The notes under the pieces are model-generated. The model saw only the letters and a program-made list of their open reading frames with translations, was not told the origin of the DNA and did not search any database. Shown here in pieces: positions 8,045 through 15,860 of a stretch of DNA of 64,000 nucleotides. This stretch comes from ASV31 sp965229765 (GTDB taxonomy: Bacteria; Pseudomonadota; Alphaproteobacteria; Rhodobacterales; Rhodobacteraceae). Location: the NCBI GenBank assembly GCA_965229765.1, contig CBDDJT010000003.1:124001-188000 (forward strand), read 5' to 3'. How positions within the stretch are numbered: the first letter of the stretch is position 1; each line of letters begins with the position of its first letter. A program made the position numbers and the translations under genes.

Positions 8045-9398
8045 TCCGCGGCCTCCCGCATCGCGGCGGCGGCGCCGGGCATGTCGGCGGTCATGAAGCG
8101 GACCCAGGCGTCGAACTGGTTGCGCATCTGGCGCTCGGTGGTGCCGTTCTCCACCTGCTCGGCGGTGAAGTCCTCTGGCCCGGGATAAAGCCGCTGGACG
8201 TTCACCCAGTCGTTGCCTCTGGCGTGCAGGCCCTCTTGCGCGCGCTCGTACATCTCCAGGTCGTCGTGGCCCACGATCGAGGTGGGCGCGTTGATCATGC
8301 GGTTGTACATGGCCGTGCGCGCCAGAAGCTCGTCGGGGGCGTCCACCAACCGATAGATCCAGCTTTCCACCAGCGTCTTGTTGGGGCCGAGGGGAATGAA
8401 ATTGCGCAGCTGCTGGATCGGGCCCTTGATCATGATGTTGGGGAAATAGACCGTGTTGTGCCGGTTCTCGGCCAGGATTTCCTGCGTTCTTTCAGGGCCG
8501 TAGGTGGCGTGCATCGCCTCCATGTAGCCGGGGATCTCGGAATACTTGGAATGGATCGAGTGGTGGACGCCGGTATGGCCGTGCCCGTTGGGCCAGGTGC
8601 GGATGCCCATGTCCTCGAAGAACTCGTAAGGCGACATGAAGGGCGCGATGATCTCCATCGCGGGGGGCTTGGGGTCGTCCTCGGTATAGCCCATTTCCTT
8701 CCAGATCTGCACTGCGGTGCCGGCGCTCGATTCATGGGCGACCATCGGGTGGCAGGTGTCGGTCTGGTTTTCCACCAGCATCTTCCAGTTGCACTGGTGC
8801 ATGTAGCGCAGGGGCGGGCCCGCGACCTGCAAGCCGGCCCCGCGGGGGAGCGGTCCACCATGTTGTCGAAAGACGTCAGGCTGCCGTTGAAGAAGTCGTC
8901 AAAGCTGATGCCGTCCTCTGCCAGCCGGGCGAAGACGAAGCCGCGATAGTTCTTCACCGCACCCACGGCGCGCATCCCGGGCTTGGCGTTGCTGTCGTCG
9001 AATCCGGTGTCCTGGTAGCCCTTCTTCAGCGGGATGGCGAGAAGGCAGCCATCGGTCTTGAACGACCATGCGTGATAGGGGCAGCGAAAGAACTTGCCGG
9101 TGTTGCCGGTGCGGTCGATGGCGATCTTTGTGCCCTTGTGGGGGCAGCGGTTGTAGAGAACCTTTATCTCGTTGTCGGTGTGGCGGACCATGATGACCGG
9201 CTGGTCGCCGATCTGGGTGGTGTAATAGTCGCCCTTGTTGGGCGTCTGGCTATCATGGCCCACGAACACCCATGTATTGGCGAAGAGGTGCCGCATCTCC
9301 AGCCGGTAAAGCTCTTCGTCTATATAGACATCGCGGTGCACCTCGCCGCCGCGCACCAGCGCGGCGATGGCCTTTGGGTTGTCGGTGTAGCGTCCCAT
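8041..9398 (-). pseudogene. Aromatic-ring-hydroxylating dioxygenase alpha subunit, frameshifted
   Basis: Large catalytic subunit of a Rieske dioxygenase, split over two reading frames. The first frame (9398 to about 8845) holds the Rieske cluster site: Cys85-x-His87 and Cys106-x-x-His109. The second frame (about 8832 to 8041) holds the mononuclear iron site in NQTDTCHPMVAHE, i.e. an Asp and two His. The frames break at about 8831-8850, between SPAG and LQVAG; one extra base there would restore a continuous protein of about 450 residues. Both halves are otherwise well conserved and the rest of the operon is intact, so this is either a very recent mutation or a sequencing/assembly error in a GC-rich run. 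The ATG at 9398 has a strong GGAGGGG ribosome site. If the break is real, the oxygenase is inactive. Confidence 0.88.
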
Positions 9399-9411
9399 GG
9401 GATCCCCTCCT

Positions 9412-10362
9412 TCACAGGTCGAGCTTGAGCCGGGCCGACTTCGCGCGGCTGACGCAGATCTGCATGACCTTGCCCGCCGCGCGCTCCGCCTCGGTCAGGA
9501 CCACGTCGCGGTGATCGGGCGTGCCGTCCAGAACATCGGTCTGGCAGATGCCGCAGTCGCCGCGCTGGCAATCGTACATCAGATCGTGCCCGGCTTCTTC
9601 CAGAACCTCTATGATGCTGCGGCCGGGCGGAATGGTGAAGACCTCGCCGGTCGATGCAAGCTCCACCTCGAAGGCGGTGTCGCCCCCGGTCGCGGCGGCG
9701 TTGTCGAAAAGTTCGACATGCACAAGGCCGGGCGGGATGCCTGCGGCTTCTGCGGCGGCGCGGGCGGCGTCGATCATCGGGCGCGGGCCGCAGATGTAGA
9801 AATGCGTGTCGGCGCCCAGCGTGCGGACAAGGGCGGTGACGTCCACAGGCCCGCCCGCGATGTCGTCGAAATGCAGCGTCAGGGCCTCGCCGCACAGTTG
9901 GGCAAGGTCGTCGGCATAGGCCATGGCCGGGGCGGTGCGGGCGGCGAAATGCAGGCGGAAGGGCGTGCCGGCGGCTTTGAGCGCGGCGGCCATCGAGATC
10001 ATCGGCGTGATGCCGATGCCGCCCGCCAGCAGAAGCGCGGGCGCGCCTGTGTCCACCGGGAAATCGCACTTGGGCGGCGCGATGGTGACACTGTCGCCCA
10101 CGGCCAGCGCGTGCATATGGGCCGAGCCGCCGGTGCTGTTCTCTTCCAGCAGGACGGCGATACGGAAGTGGTCGGGCGCGGCCGGAACAGGCGCGAAGGA
10201 CACCAGCGAATAGGCGCGGTCGCCGCCACCGGGCAGCGCCACGCGGATATGCGCGCCGGGGTCCCAGCCGGGCAGCGGGCCTGACGTGGGCGTCAGCGTG
10301 AATTCCGCGGTACGGTCCGTCAGGGCCCGTTTTCCGGCGACGGTCAGGGTGAGATCAGTCAA
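9412..10362 (-). CDS. Phthalate-dioxygenase-reductase-like oxidoreductase (flavin, NAD, 2Fe-2S)
   Basis: Electron-transfer partner of the Rieske dioxygenase, passing electrons from NAD(P)H through flavin to a plant-type 2Fe-2S cluster. Order of domains: flavin-binding barrel with RAYSLVS, NAD-binding domain with GGIGITPMIS and YICGPRPM, then a C-terminal ferredoxin with Cys265, Cys270, Cys273 and Cys303. This layout and the length (316 residues) are those of phthalate dioxygenase reductase and VanB. A TTG start at 10362 is chosen because a perfect AAGGAGG lies 7 bases upstream and the promoter lies just beyond; reading to 10428 would run through the promoter palindrome. First gene of the operon, 13 bases ahead of the alpha-subunit gene. 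Confidence 0.92.
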   Translation of the reverse strand: MTDLTLTVAGKRALTDRTAEFTLTPTSGPLPGWDPGAHIRVALPGGGDRAYSLVSFAPVPAAPDHFRIAVLLEENSTGGSAHMHALAVGDSVTIAPPKCDFPVDTGAPALLLAGGIGITPMISMAAALKAAGTPFRLHFAARTAPAMAYADDLAQLCGEALTLHFDDIAGGPVDVTALVRTLGADTHFYICGPRPMIDAARAAAEAAGIPPGLVHVELFDNAAATGGDTAFEVELASTGEVFTIPPGRSIIEVLEEAGHDLMYDCQRGDCGICQTDVLDGTPDHRDVVLTEAERAAGKVMQICVSRAKSARLKLDL

Positions 10363-10374
10363 GGTCGCGCCTCC

Positions 10375-10412
10375 TTGCCGAACAATATGAAATTTCATAT
10401 AATAACGGTCAA
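10375..10412. promoter_or_regulatory. Divergent promoter pair with a 16-bp palindromic operator
   Basis: The reductase and marR starts are 80 bp apart and face away from each other. On the plus strand, TTGCCG (10375-10380), a 17-bp spacer and a perfect TATAAT (10398-10403) form the marR promoter. On the minus strand, TTGACC (10407-10412), a 17-bp spacer and CATATT (10384-10389) form the catabolic operon promoter. The perfect palindrome ATATGAAATTTCATAT (10385-10400) overlaps both. One bound MarR dimer would block both promoters, which would then be released by a pathway ligand. Boxes and palindrome are seen; binding is inferred. Confidence 0.85.
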
Positions 10413-10441
10413 GCGGAAACTTTCCCAACGGGGACAGTCAC

Positions 10442-10945
10442 ATGGACGGCGCAGAGCCGCGGGACGGATTCGTCTCGGATTACCTTCTCTACCTGCTGGC
10501 CGCCGCCAGCGAGGCCGCCAGCGACCAATTCCACGCCCATGTCCGGGCGCAGGGACTGCGCGTGCCGGAGTGGCGCGTGCTGGCCTGCCTGATGGACGAG
10601 GATGGCGCGATGGTGACGCATCTGGCGCGGCTGGCGCTGGTGGAACAGTCGCGGCTGACCAAGATCATCGACCAGATGGATGCCCGCGGACTGGTGGCGC
10701 GGCGCGGCGACCAGGCCGACCGCCGCCGCGTCCGGGTCTGGATCACCGACGCCGGCCGCGCGCTGGCCGAGCGCCTGGTGGGGGACGCGCGCGCGCATGA
10801 GGCGGCGCTGTTGCGCGCGCTGGCCGGGGGCGATGCGGCGCGGATCAAGCCCGCGCTGCGCGCCCTGATCGAGGCGCTGGCTACATCGAGTTCGGCAGGA
10901 ACAGCACCAGTGCCGGGAACAGGACCAGAAGCGCCAGTCGGATGA
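10442..10945 (+). CDS. MarR-family transcriptional regulator
   Basis: Winged-helix regulator of 167 residues. Helix-turn-helix and wing are in the middle (MVTHLARLALVEQSRLTKIIDQM, then a basic ADRRRVRVWIT wing), with a C-terminal dimerisation helix. It is divergent from the dioxygenase/ligase operon and separated from it by a palindromic operator, so it very probably represses that operon and itself until a pathway acid or CoA ester binds. Its 3' end overlaps the convergent dctM gene by about 65 bp, an arrangement that could couple the two transcripts. Confidence 0.9.
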   Translation: MDGAEPRDGFVSDYLLYLLAAASEAASDQFHAHVRAQGLRVPEWRVLACLMDEDGAMVTHLARLALVEQSRLTKIIDQMDARGLVARRGDQADRRRVRVWITDAGRALAERLVGDARAHEAALLRALAGGDAARIKPALRALIEALATSSSAGTAPVPGTGPEAPVG

Positions 10946-12194
10946 TGTCGACCATCCAGAACGGCGTGACGCCCCGGAAGATCGTGCCGGTGGACACGTC
11001 GCCCACCACCCCCTTGAGGACGAACACGTTCAGTCCGACCGGCGGGGTGATAAGAGAGATTTCCACCACCACGACCACGATAATGCCGAACCAGACCGGA
11101 TCGAACCCAAGCGAGGTGATGAGCGGAAAGAAGATCGGCACGGTCAGAAGCAGCATGGACAGGCTTTCGAACACCATGCCCAGCAGGATGTAGACCAGCA
11201 GGATCATCAGCATCACCGACATCGGCGACAGCCCCGCCCCGCTGACGAAGGCCCGCAGCCCCTCGGGCAGGCCGGCGAGGTTGACGAAGTTCGAGAACAT
11301 CCACGCCCCGATCAGCACCGCGAAAAGCGCCGCCGCCGTCATTGCGGTCTCGGTCAGCACCTGCATCGTCGAGTTGAAGGTCAGCGTGCCGCGCGCCAGA
11401 GCGATCAGGAAGGCGCCCGCCGCGCCCATGCCCGCCGCCTCTGTCGGCGAGAAGGTGAGGTTCAGCGGCTCGAAGTCGAAGACGCCGTAAAGCCCGCCGA
11501 TCACGATGAAGAACAGCAGCAGCACCGCCCAGACACCACGCAGCGCCTTGAAACGGTCGGCCCATGTCGTCCGCTCGCCAGCGGGGCCGGCATCTGGATC
11601 ACGGGTAATCGTGTATTTCACCGCCAGCAGGTACAGCAAGACGCCCAGAAGCCCGGGCACGATACCCGCGATGAAAAGCTTGCCGATAGAGGTTTCCGTG
11701 AGCAGGCCATAGATCACGAGTATCACCGAGGGCGGGATCAGGATGCCCAGCGTGCCACCCGCCGCGATGGACGCGGTCGACAGGCGGTCGGCGTAGTTGT
11801 ACTTGCGCATCTGCGGCATGGCGACCTTGGACATGGTCGCGGCTGTGGCCAGCGACGACCCGCAGATCGCCGAGAAGCCCGCGCAGGCGACGATGGTGGC
11901 CATGGCAAGCCCGCCCCGGAAATGACCAAGGAAGGCAAAGGAGACCTGGTAAAGCTCTCTCGACAGGCCGCCCTTGTTGACGAAAAGCCCCATCAGGATG
12001 AACAGAGGCACCACCGACAGGCCATAGTCCTGTGCCGTGTCGATGATGAGCCGCGCGGCCATCGAGATCGCCGCCTTGAAATTGGTCATGTAGGACACGC
12101 CCACCAGCCCCACGAGACCCATCGACAACGCAATGGGCATCCGAAGAAGCACGAGGGCGAGAACGGCGGCGAATCCGAGAAATGCTTCGAACAT
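10881..12194 (-). CDS. dctM: TRAP transporter large permease (DctM)
   Basis: Polytopic inner-membrane protein of 437 residues with about 12 hydrophobic segments, the translocation subunit of a tripartite ATP-independent periplasmic transporter. Family motifs include GGTLGILIPPSVILVIYG and a C-terminal ITPPVGLNVFVLKG. Start and dctQ stop overlap by one base (TGATG). The transporter uses the sodium or proton gradient; its solute is set by DctP. Its position beside the MarR-controlled operon suggests uptake of that pathway's substrate, but this is context only. Confidence 0.95.
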   Translation of the reverse strand: MFEAFLGFAAVLALVLLRMPIALSMGLVGLVGVSYMTNFKAAISMAARLIIDTAQDYGLSVVPLFILMGLFVNKGGLSRELYQVSFAFLGHFRGGLAMATIVACAGFSAICGSSLATAATMSKVAMPQMRKYNYADRLSTASIAAGGTLGILIPPSVILVIYGLLTETSIGKLFIAGIVPGLLGVLLYLLAVKYTITRDPDAGPAGERTTWADRFKALRGVWAVLLLFFIVIGGLYGVFDFEPLNLTFSPTEAAGMGAAGAFLIALARGTLTFNSTMQVLTETAMTAAALFAVLIGAWMFSNFVNLAGLPEGLRAFVSGAGLSPMSVMLMILLVYILLGMVFESLSMLLLTVPIFFPLITSLGFDPVWFGIIVVVVVEISLITPPVGLNVFVLKGVVGDVSTGTIFRGVTPFWMVDIIRLALLVLFPALVLFLPNSM

Positions 12195-12727
12195 CAGGCG
12201 GCAATCCTCGATGGAGCGACGATGCGCACGACCCCGCGCGCGAGGAAGGTCAGTGCGGTCAGTGCCGTGAAGACGGCAATGAAGTATTCGATGTAGTGGA
12301 CCGGAAACTCCAGGTATTCGGTCCGGTCGCCGAACATGGCAGAGCGTTCGGCCAATTCATAGACCCGCTTGGCCGGCCAGAGCAGCATCGCCCCGCACAC
12401 CAGATCGAGAAGGATGTCGCGGAGTTTCGCCAGCCCGCGCGAGAACAGCGGGTCCATCAGGTCGACGATGATGTGCTGGCTTTTCCAGGACACCATCGGC
12501 AATGACGCAAACACGATGATCGCCATGAAGAAGCGGGTGAATTCGGACGCGACCTCGATCGGGTTGTTCAGAAGCGAACGCATCATCACGTCGGCAAAGG
12601 TCATGGTCATCAGCGCAAAGAGCGTCACGGCGGCCAGCCAAGTCGGCAGGACCGCGATGTAGTGCCAGGCACTTGGCTGTTTCAGGCTGGGCCCGCCGGT
12701 GTCGGACCCGGCATCGGAATCTGACAT
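12194..12727 (-). CDS. dctQ: TRAP transporter small permease (DctQ)
   Basis: Small membrane subunit of the TRAP transporter, 177 residues with four hydrophobic segments and the family motif VASEFTRFFMAIIVFASLPMV. It forms a complex with DctM. The ATG at 12727 is chosen because GGAGGTG lies directly upstream; the longer reading to 12799 would run into the hairpin that follows dctP. Confidence 0.92.
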   Translation of the reverse strand: MSDSDAGSDTGGPSLKQPSAWHYIAVLPTWLAAVTLFALMTMTFADVMMRSLLNNPIEVASEFTRFFMAIIVFASLPMVSWKSQHIIVDLMDPLFSRGLAKLRDILLDLVCGAMLLWPAKRVYELAERSAMFGDRTEYLEFPVHYIEYFIAVFTALTALTFLARGVVRIVAPSRIAA

Positions 12728-12766
12728 GGACACCTCCGTTCGCGCGATGCGGCTAGTCTTGGAACG

Positions 12767-12788
12767 GCGGGGCCCCGAAGGGCCCCGC
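12767..12788 (-). promoter_or_regulatory. UUCG-loop hairpin between dctP and dctQ
   Basis: A 9-bp perfect GC stem (12767-12775 with 12780-12788) closes a four-base loop that reads TTCG on the transcribed minus strand, giving a very stable C(UUCG)G tetraloop. No T-run follows, so it is not a standard full terminator. Its place right after the binding-protein gene fits an mRNA-stabilising or attenuating element that lets DctP be made in excess over the membrane subunits. Confidence 0.7.
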
Positions 12789-12814
12789 GCGCCTGTCACG
12801 TTCTTCCGAACGGA

Positions 12815-13837
12815 TCAGTAGTTGGACATCTCGCTGGCGATGAAATCGCGCACCGCGACGGCATCAATTCCCTTGGCGGCGACCTCTTCCAGCACCGCAT
12901 CGATGATGGGCTGGCGCAGAGCGGCCCATTTCTCGGCTTCGGCGCCATCGAAGGCTGTAAGCGAGTTGTCGGCGTTGTCGTCAATGGCGCTCAGGCCAAG
13001 ATTGTCGATCTCGTCCCACATGGCACCGGCCATGCGCGACAGGTTCTCGCCGAAGACGCCTTCGAGCGCGGTCTGGTCCTCGGCCGAGAGGCCGTCCCAG
13101 GTGTCGGGGTTCATGATGACCGCAAAGGACCCGCGATAGAAGCCGCCGGGCACGGTGTAGGTGTTGGTGGCCACTTCAAAGAGCTTGAAGCTGGCCTTGC
13201 CTTCCATCGGCATCATCACGCCGTCGGCCGCGTTCGAAGCCAGCGTGGTGTACACCTCGGGGGCAGGCACATTGATGCCCGATGCGCCGAGCGCGGTGCC
13301 GACGTCACCGGCCACGCCACCGCCAAGCCGCAGCTTCATGCCCGAGATGTCGTCGAGCGAGCCAAGGTCGGCATTGGTGTGCAGGACACCCACGCCATGT
13401 GTCATCAGGCCGATGACCTTGACGCCGATATGCTCGTTGAGGTCCGCCATGAACTGTTCATAGGCGCGCCAATGCGCCACCGAGGCGGCCTCTGCCGAGC
13501 CTTCGTAGCCCGGAAGTTCGATCAGCTTTGTCGCGACGAAGCGGCCGGGGGTGTAGCCGTGGAAGATCCAGGCGATGTCGGCGGCGCCGTCGAGCACCAG
13601 GTCATACTGTGCCGGGGGCGAGGCGAGACCATACTTGATCTCGGCGGTGACACGGCCGTCGGTGGCGGCCTCCATCTCCTCGATCAGCTTGGGGAAGAAG
13701 ATTGCATTCATGCCGTGCGTCGGCGGTGCCCAGGACGTGATCGTCAGGGTCGTCTCCTGTGCCGTGGCGGCCCAGCTGGTCGAGGCGGCGATGGCGGCGC
13801 CGGCGGCAATCCGCGTCAGTGTGGTCTTGAGTTCCAT
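12815..13837 (-). CDS. dctP: TRAP transporter solute-binding protein (DctP)
   Basis: Periplasmic binding protein of 340 residues. It begins with a signal peptide (LTRIAAGAAIAASTSWAATAQ, cleavage near residue 27), followed by TLTITSWAPPTHGMN, the usual first strand of DctP-family proteins. The ATG at 13837 follows a strong GGGAGG site. It captures the solute and delivers it to DctQM encoded directly downstream. The ligand cannot be named; organic acids are usual for the family. First gene of the transporter operon, with its promoter presumably in 13838-14007. Confidence 0.92.
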   Translation of the reverse strand: MELKTTLTRIAAGAAIAASTSWAATAQETTLTITSWAPPTHGMNAIFFPKLIEEMEAATDGRVTAEIKYGLASPPAQYDLVLDGAADIAWIFHGYTPGRFVATKLIELPGYEGSAEAASVAHWRAYEQFMADLNEHIGVKVIGLMTHGVGVLHTNADLGSLDDISGMKLRLGGGVAGDVGTALGASGINVPAPEVYTTLASNAADGVMMPMEGKASFKLFEVATNTYTVPGGFYRGSFAVIMNPDTWDGLSAEDQTALEGVFGENLSRMAGAMWDEIDNLGLSAIDDNADNSLTAFDGAEAEKWAALRQPIIDAVLEEVAAKGIDAVAVRDFIASEMSNY

Positions 13838-14007
13838 GTAACCTCCCTTGGTGGCGTTCCAGGGCGGGCATGTCCGCCGTTCCTGGTCCGGGTTCCCTGC
13901 CCCGCGACGTGACCGGCATCGAGGCTTCCCGCCCCGAAGCTTAAAGCATGGATTCACGCCGGTCTATCGGCTGATGGACGCTTGGGCAAAATTTCCCGTC
14001 CGACCGG

Positions 14008-15756
14008 TCAGTCTTTTTCGCTTTTTCGCAGCAGGTAGAAAAAGTCCCGGTTGTCCGGGAAGCCCACGAATCTCGGAACGGGCGATCCGTCGCGCGACTT
14101 GGCGTCGATGGCGGCCATCTGGCTGGCGATGTGGCGGGCGCTTAGTCCGCCGTCCTCGTCCTGGATATAGATCGCACCATAGGTGTGTTCGAGCGAGTTC
14201 ATGTCGAGTTGCATTGCATCGCTGCAGCCATAGGCCTGAAAAGTCCGCGCCATGCCAGAAGGCGTCATCGACGAGAAATAGCCGAACACAAGGAACTGAC
14301 GGCCCGCCGCCTGCTTGAGACAGATACCTGACCGGACGGTGCGAATCTCGGCATTTGCATTGCCGTACCAGTTGCCGCCCAACCAGTCGCGCACCCGGTC
14401 GCCCGGCACGCTTTCGCCCTGCTCGTTGGTCACGATCAGCGGCACCCCGTTCTGCCGTGCAAAACGGATGCGGGGCAGAAGCGTTTCGTTGTCGGCTTCG
14501 TCCCACGCCTTCATCCCGATGGTGCCGTCGATCAGGGTGTAGAAGGTTGCAAGACTTGGCTGAAGCTTCGACAAGACGACGCCGTTGATGACAAAGCCGT
14601 AGTGATGTCCGCCGTTATAGGTGGCCAGATCGCGGAACTTGAAGGCGCCATGCTCGCGCTTGAAGCCGCCGTTGAAGGTGGCGATCACGCGGTCGGCGTG
14701 CGCGGGGTTCAGCATCCCCACCATTTCCAGCGGCTTGGCGCTGCCCACCCCGTCGGGACCGGGGGTGTTCCAGTCGCGCGCACCGCCTTGCGGACGCGGC
14801 GACCAGTCCAGCCGGGGATGTTCGGTGCCGCGCTCATAGCCAATCTCGACATCGGTCAGGTCGAAGGCGAGCAGGTAGGTATCGGCGGCCCGCTCGACAT
14901 AGTCGAGCGCATTGGTCTCGCCGCGCCGGTTCAGGATGTCGGGATGGATACGCCCGGGATGTATGGCGCTGGCATAGACGCCGGGCGCATCGCTGACGGC
15001 ATACCAGCTGCCCATTTCCATCCTGTTGCGCTCTGCCCCCTCGATTTCGACGCCGGTGGCCGCCGACATTACCGGGCGGTCCGCCATCGGGGCCTGTCCC
15101 AGCGCATCGACGATGGCGCCGGGATCGACGTCATCGCGGGTTTCGCCCGAGCGCAGGAAAGCGTCGTCATAGAAGGTACGCTTGACGAGGCCCACGATCT
15201 CTTCGCCGAACCAGACGTTGTCACGCAGGAACTCTGCCACCCGCTCGCGGCTGGTGCGCGAACCGGCGACATCGTTGCGCAGGTGCAGGGTGCCGCCGCA
15301 AAGCGGCGCATACGGCAGGCCGCTTTCCCGTGCCTCCTGCAGGTCCGAAGGGGCACCGTCCCACGGGCGGCAGGTCTCGGCGTCGCCGTCACGTCCGACC
15401 ATCAGCGCCGGGGCCCCCGACGTGTCGAGCGCAACGCCCCGGTTCGCCGAATCAGGATTTTCGAGGTGATAGACCTCTGTCGTGCCGTTGCCGTCTCGGA
15501 CCTCGAGCAGGAACCACGCACGCACCGCCGGGTTGAGCGAGATGAGCGTGACAGCGCCGCCGGCTGGCAGGTCCGCGGTCTGAGCGGTGCGGAAGGGTTG
15601 CAGATCGAGGATCGTCTTGGTCCCCCGCGCGTCATAGGCCGCACGCTGGCTGTCAAGCACGTCGGGTGCGGGCGTCGGCATGTCAAGCGCGGCGGCGCCC
15701 TGCGTCAACGCCAGCGCGGCCATCAAGAAAACGGCGGTAATAACACGGTTCGGCAC
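14008..15756 (-). CDS. Exported phosphodiester-glycosidase-like protein
   Basis: A 582-residue protein with an N-terminal signal peptide (VITAVFLMAALALTQGAAAL). The C-terminal half (about residues 340-560) contains ATFNGGFK, a NGG motif and GFVINGVVL, resembling the NAGPA/DUF2233 phosphodiester glycosidase fold that removes N-acetylglucosamine-1-phosphodiesters. The N-terminal half is not recognised; it has a tryptophan- and cysteine-containing region. GTG start at 15756 with GGAG six bases upstream. It lies on the same strand downstream of the proline-rich protein and the DprE-like genes, so an envelope-glycan role is plausible. Family assignment is by motif memory only and is tentative. Confidence 0.6.
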   Translation of the reverse strand: MPNRVITAVFLMAALALTQGAAALDMPTPAPDVLDSQRAAYDARGTKTILDLQPFRTAQTADLPAGGAVTLISLNPAVRAWFLLEVRDGNGTTEVYHLENPDSANRGVALDTSGAPALMVGRDGDAETCRPWDGAPSDLQEARESGLPYAPLCGGTLHLRNDVAGSRTSRERVAEFLRDNVWFGEEIVGLVKRTFYDDAFLRSGETRDDVDPGAIVDALGQAPMADRPVMSAATGVEIEGAERNRMEMGSWYAVSDAPGVYASAIHPGRIHPDILNRRGETNALDYVERAADTYLLAFDLTDVEIGYERGTEHPRLDWSPRPQGGARDWNTPGPDGVGSAKPLEMVGMLNPAHADRVIATFNGGFKREHGAFKFRDLATYNGGHHYGFVINGVVLSKLQPSLATFYTLIDGTIGMKAWDEADNETLLPRIRFARQNGVPLIVTNEQGESVPGDRVRDWLGGNWYGNANAEIRTVRSGICLKQAAGRQFLVFGYFSSMTPSGMARTFQAYGCSDAMQLDMNSLEHTYGAIYIQDEDGGLSARHIASQMAAIDAKSRDGSPVPRFVGFPDNRDFFYLLRKSEKD

Positions 15757-15860
15757 GGGGTTCTCCGCTCTGGGGTCGGGTCTGTCGGCGGCAGAACCCT
15801 AGCCAGCCCGGCGGGCGGACCGCAACCGCTTTGTCCCGCCCGTGGCAGTCAAAGCCGGGC

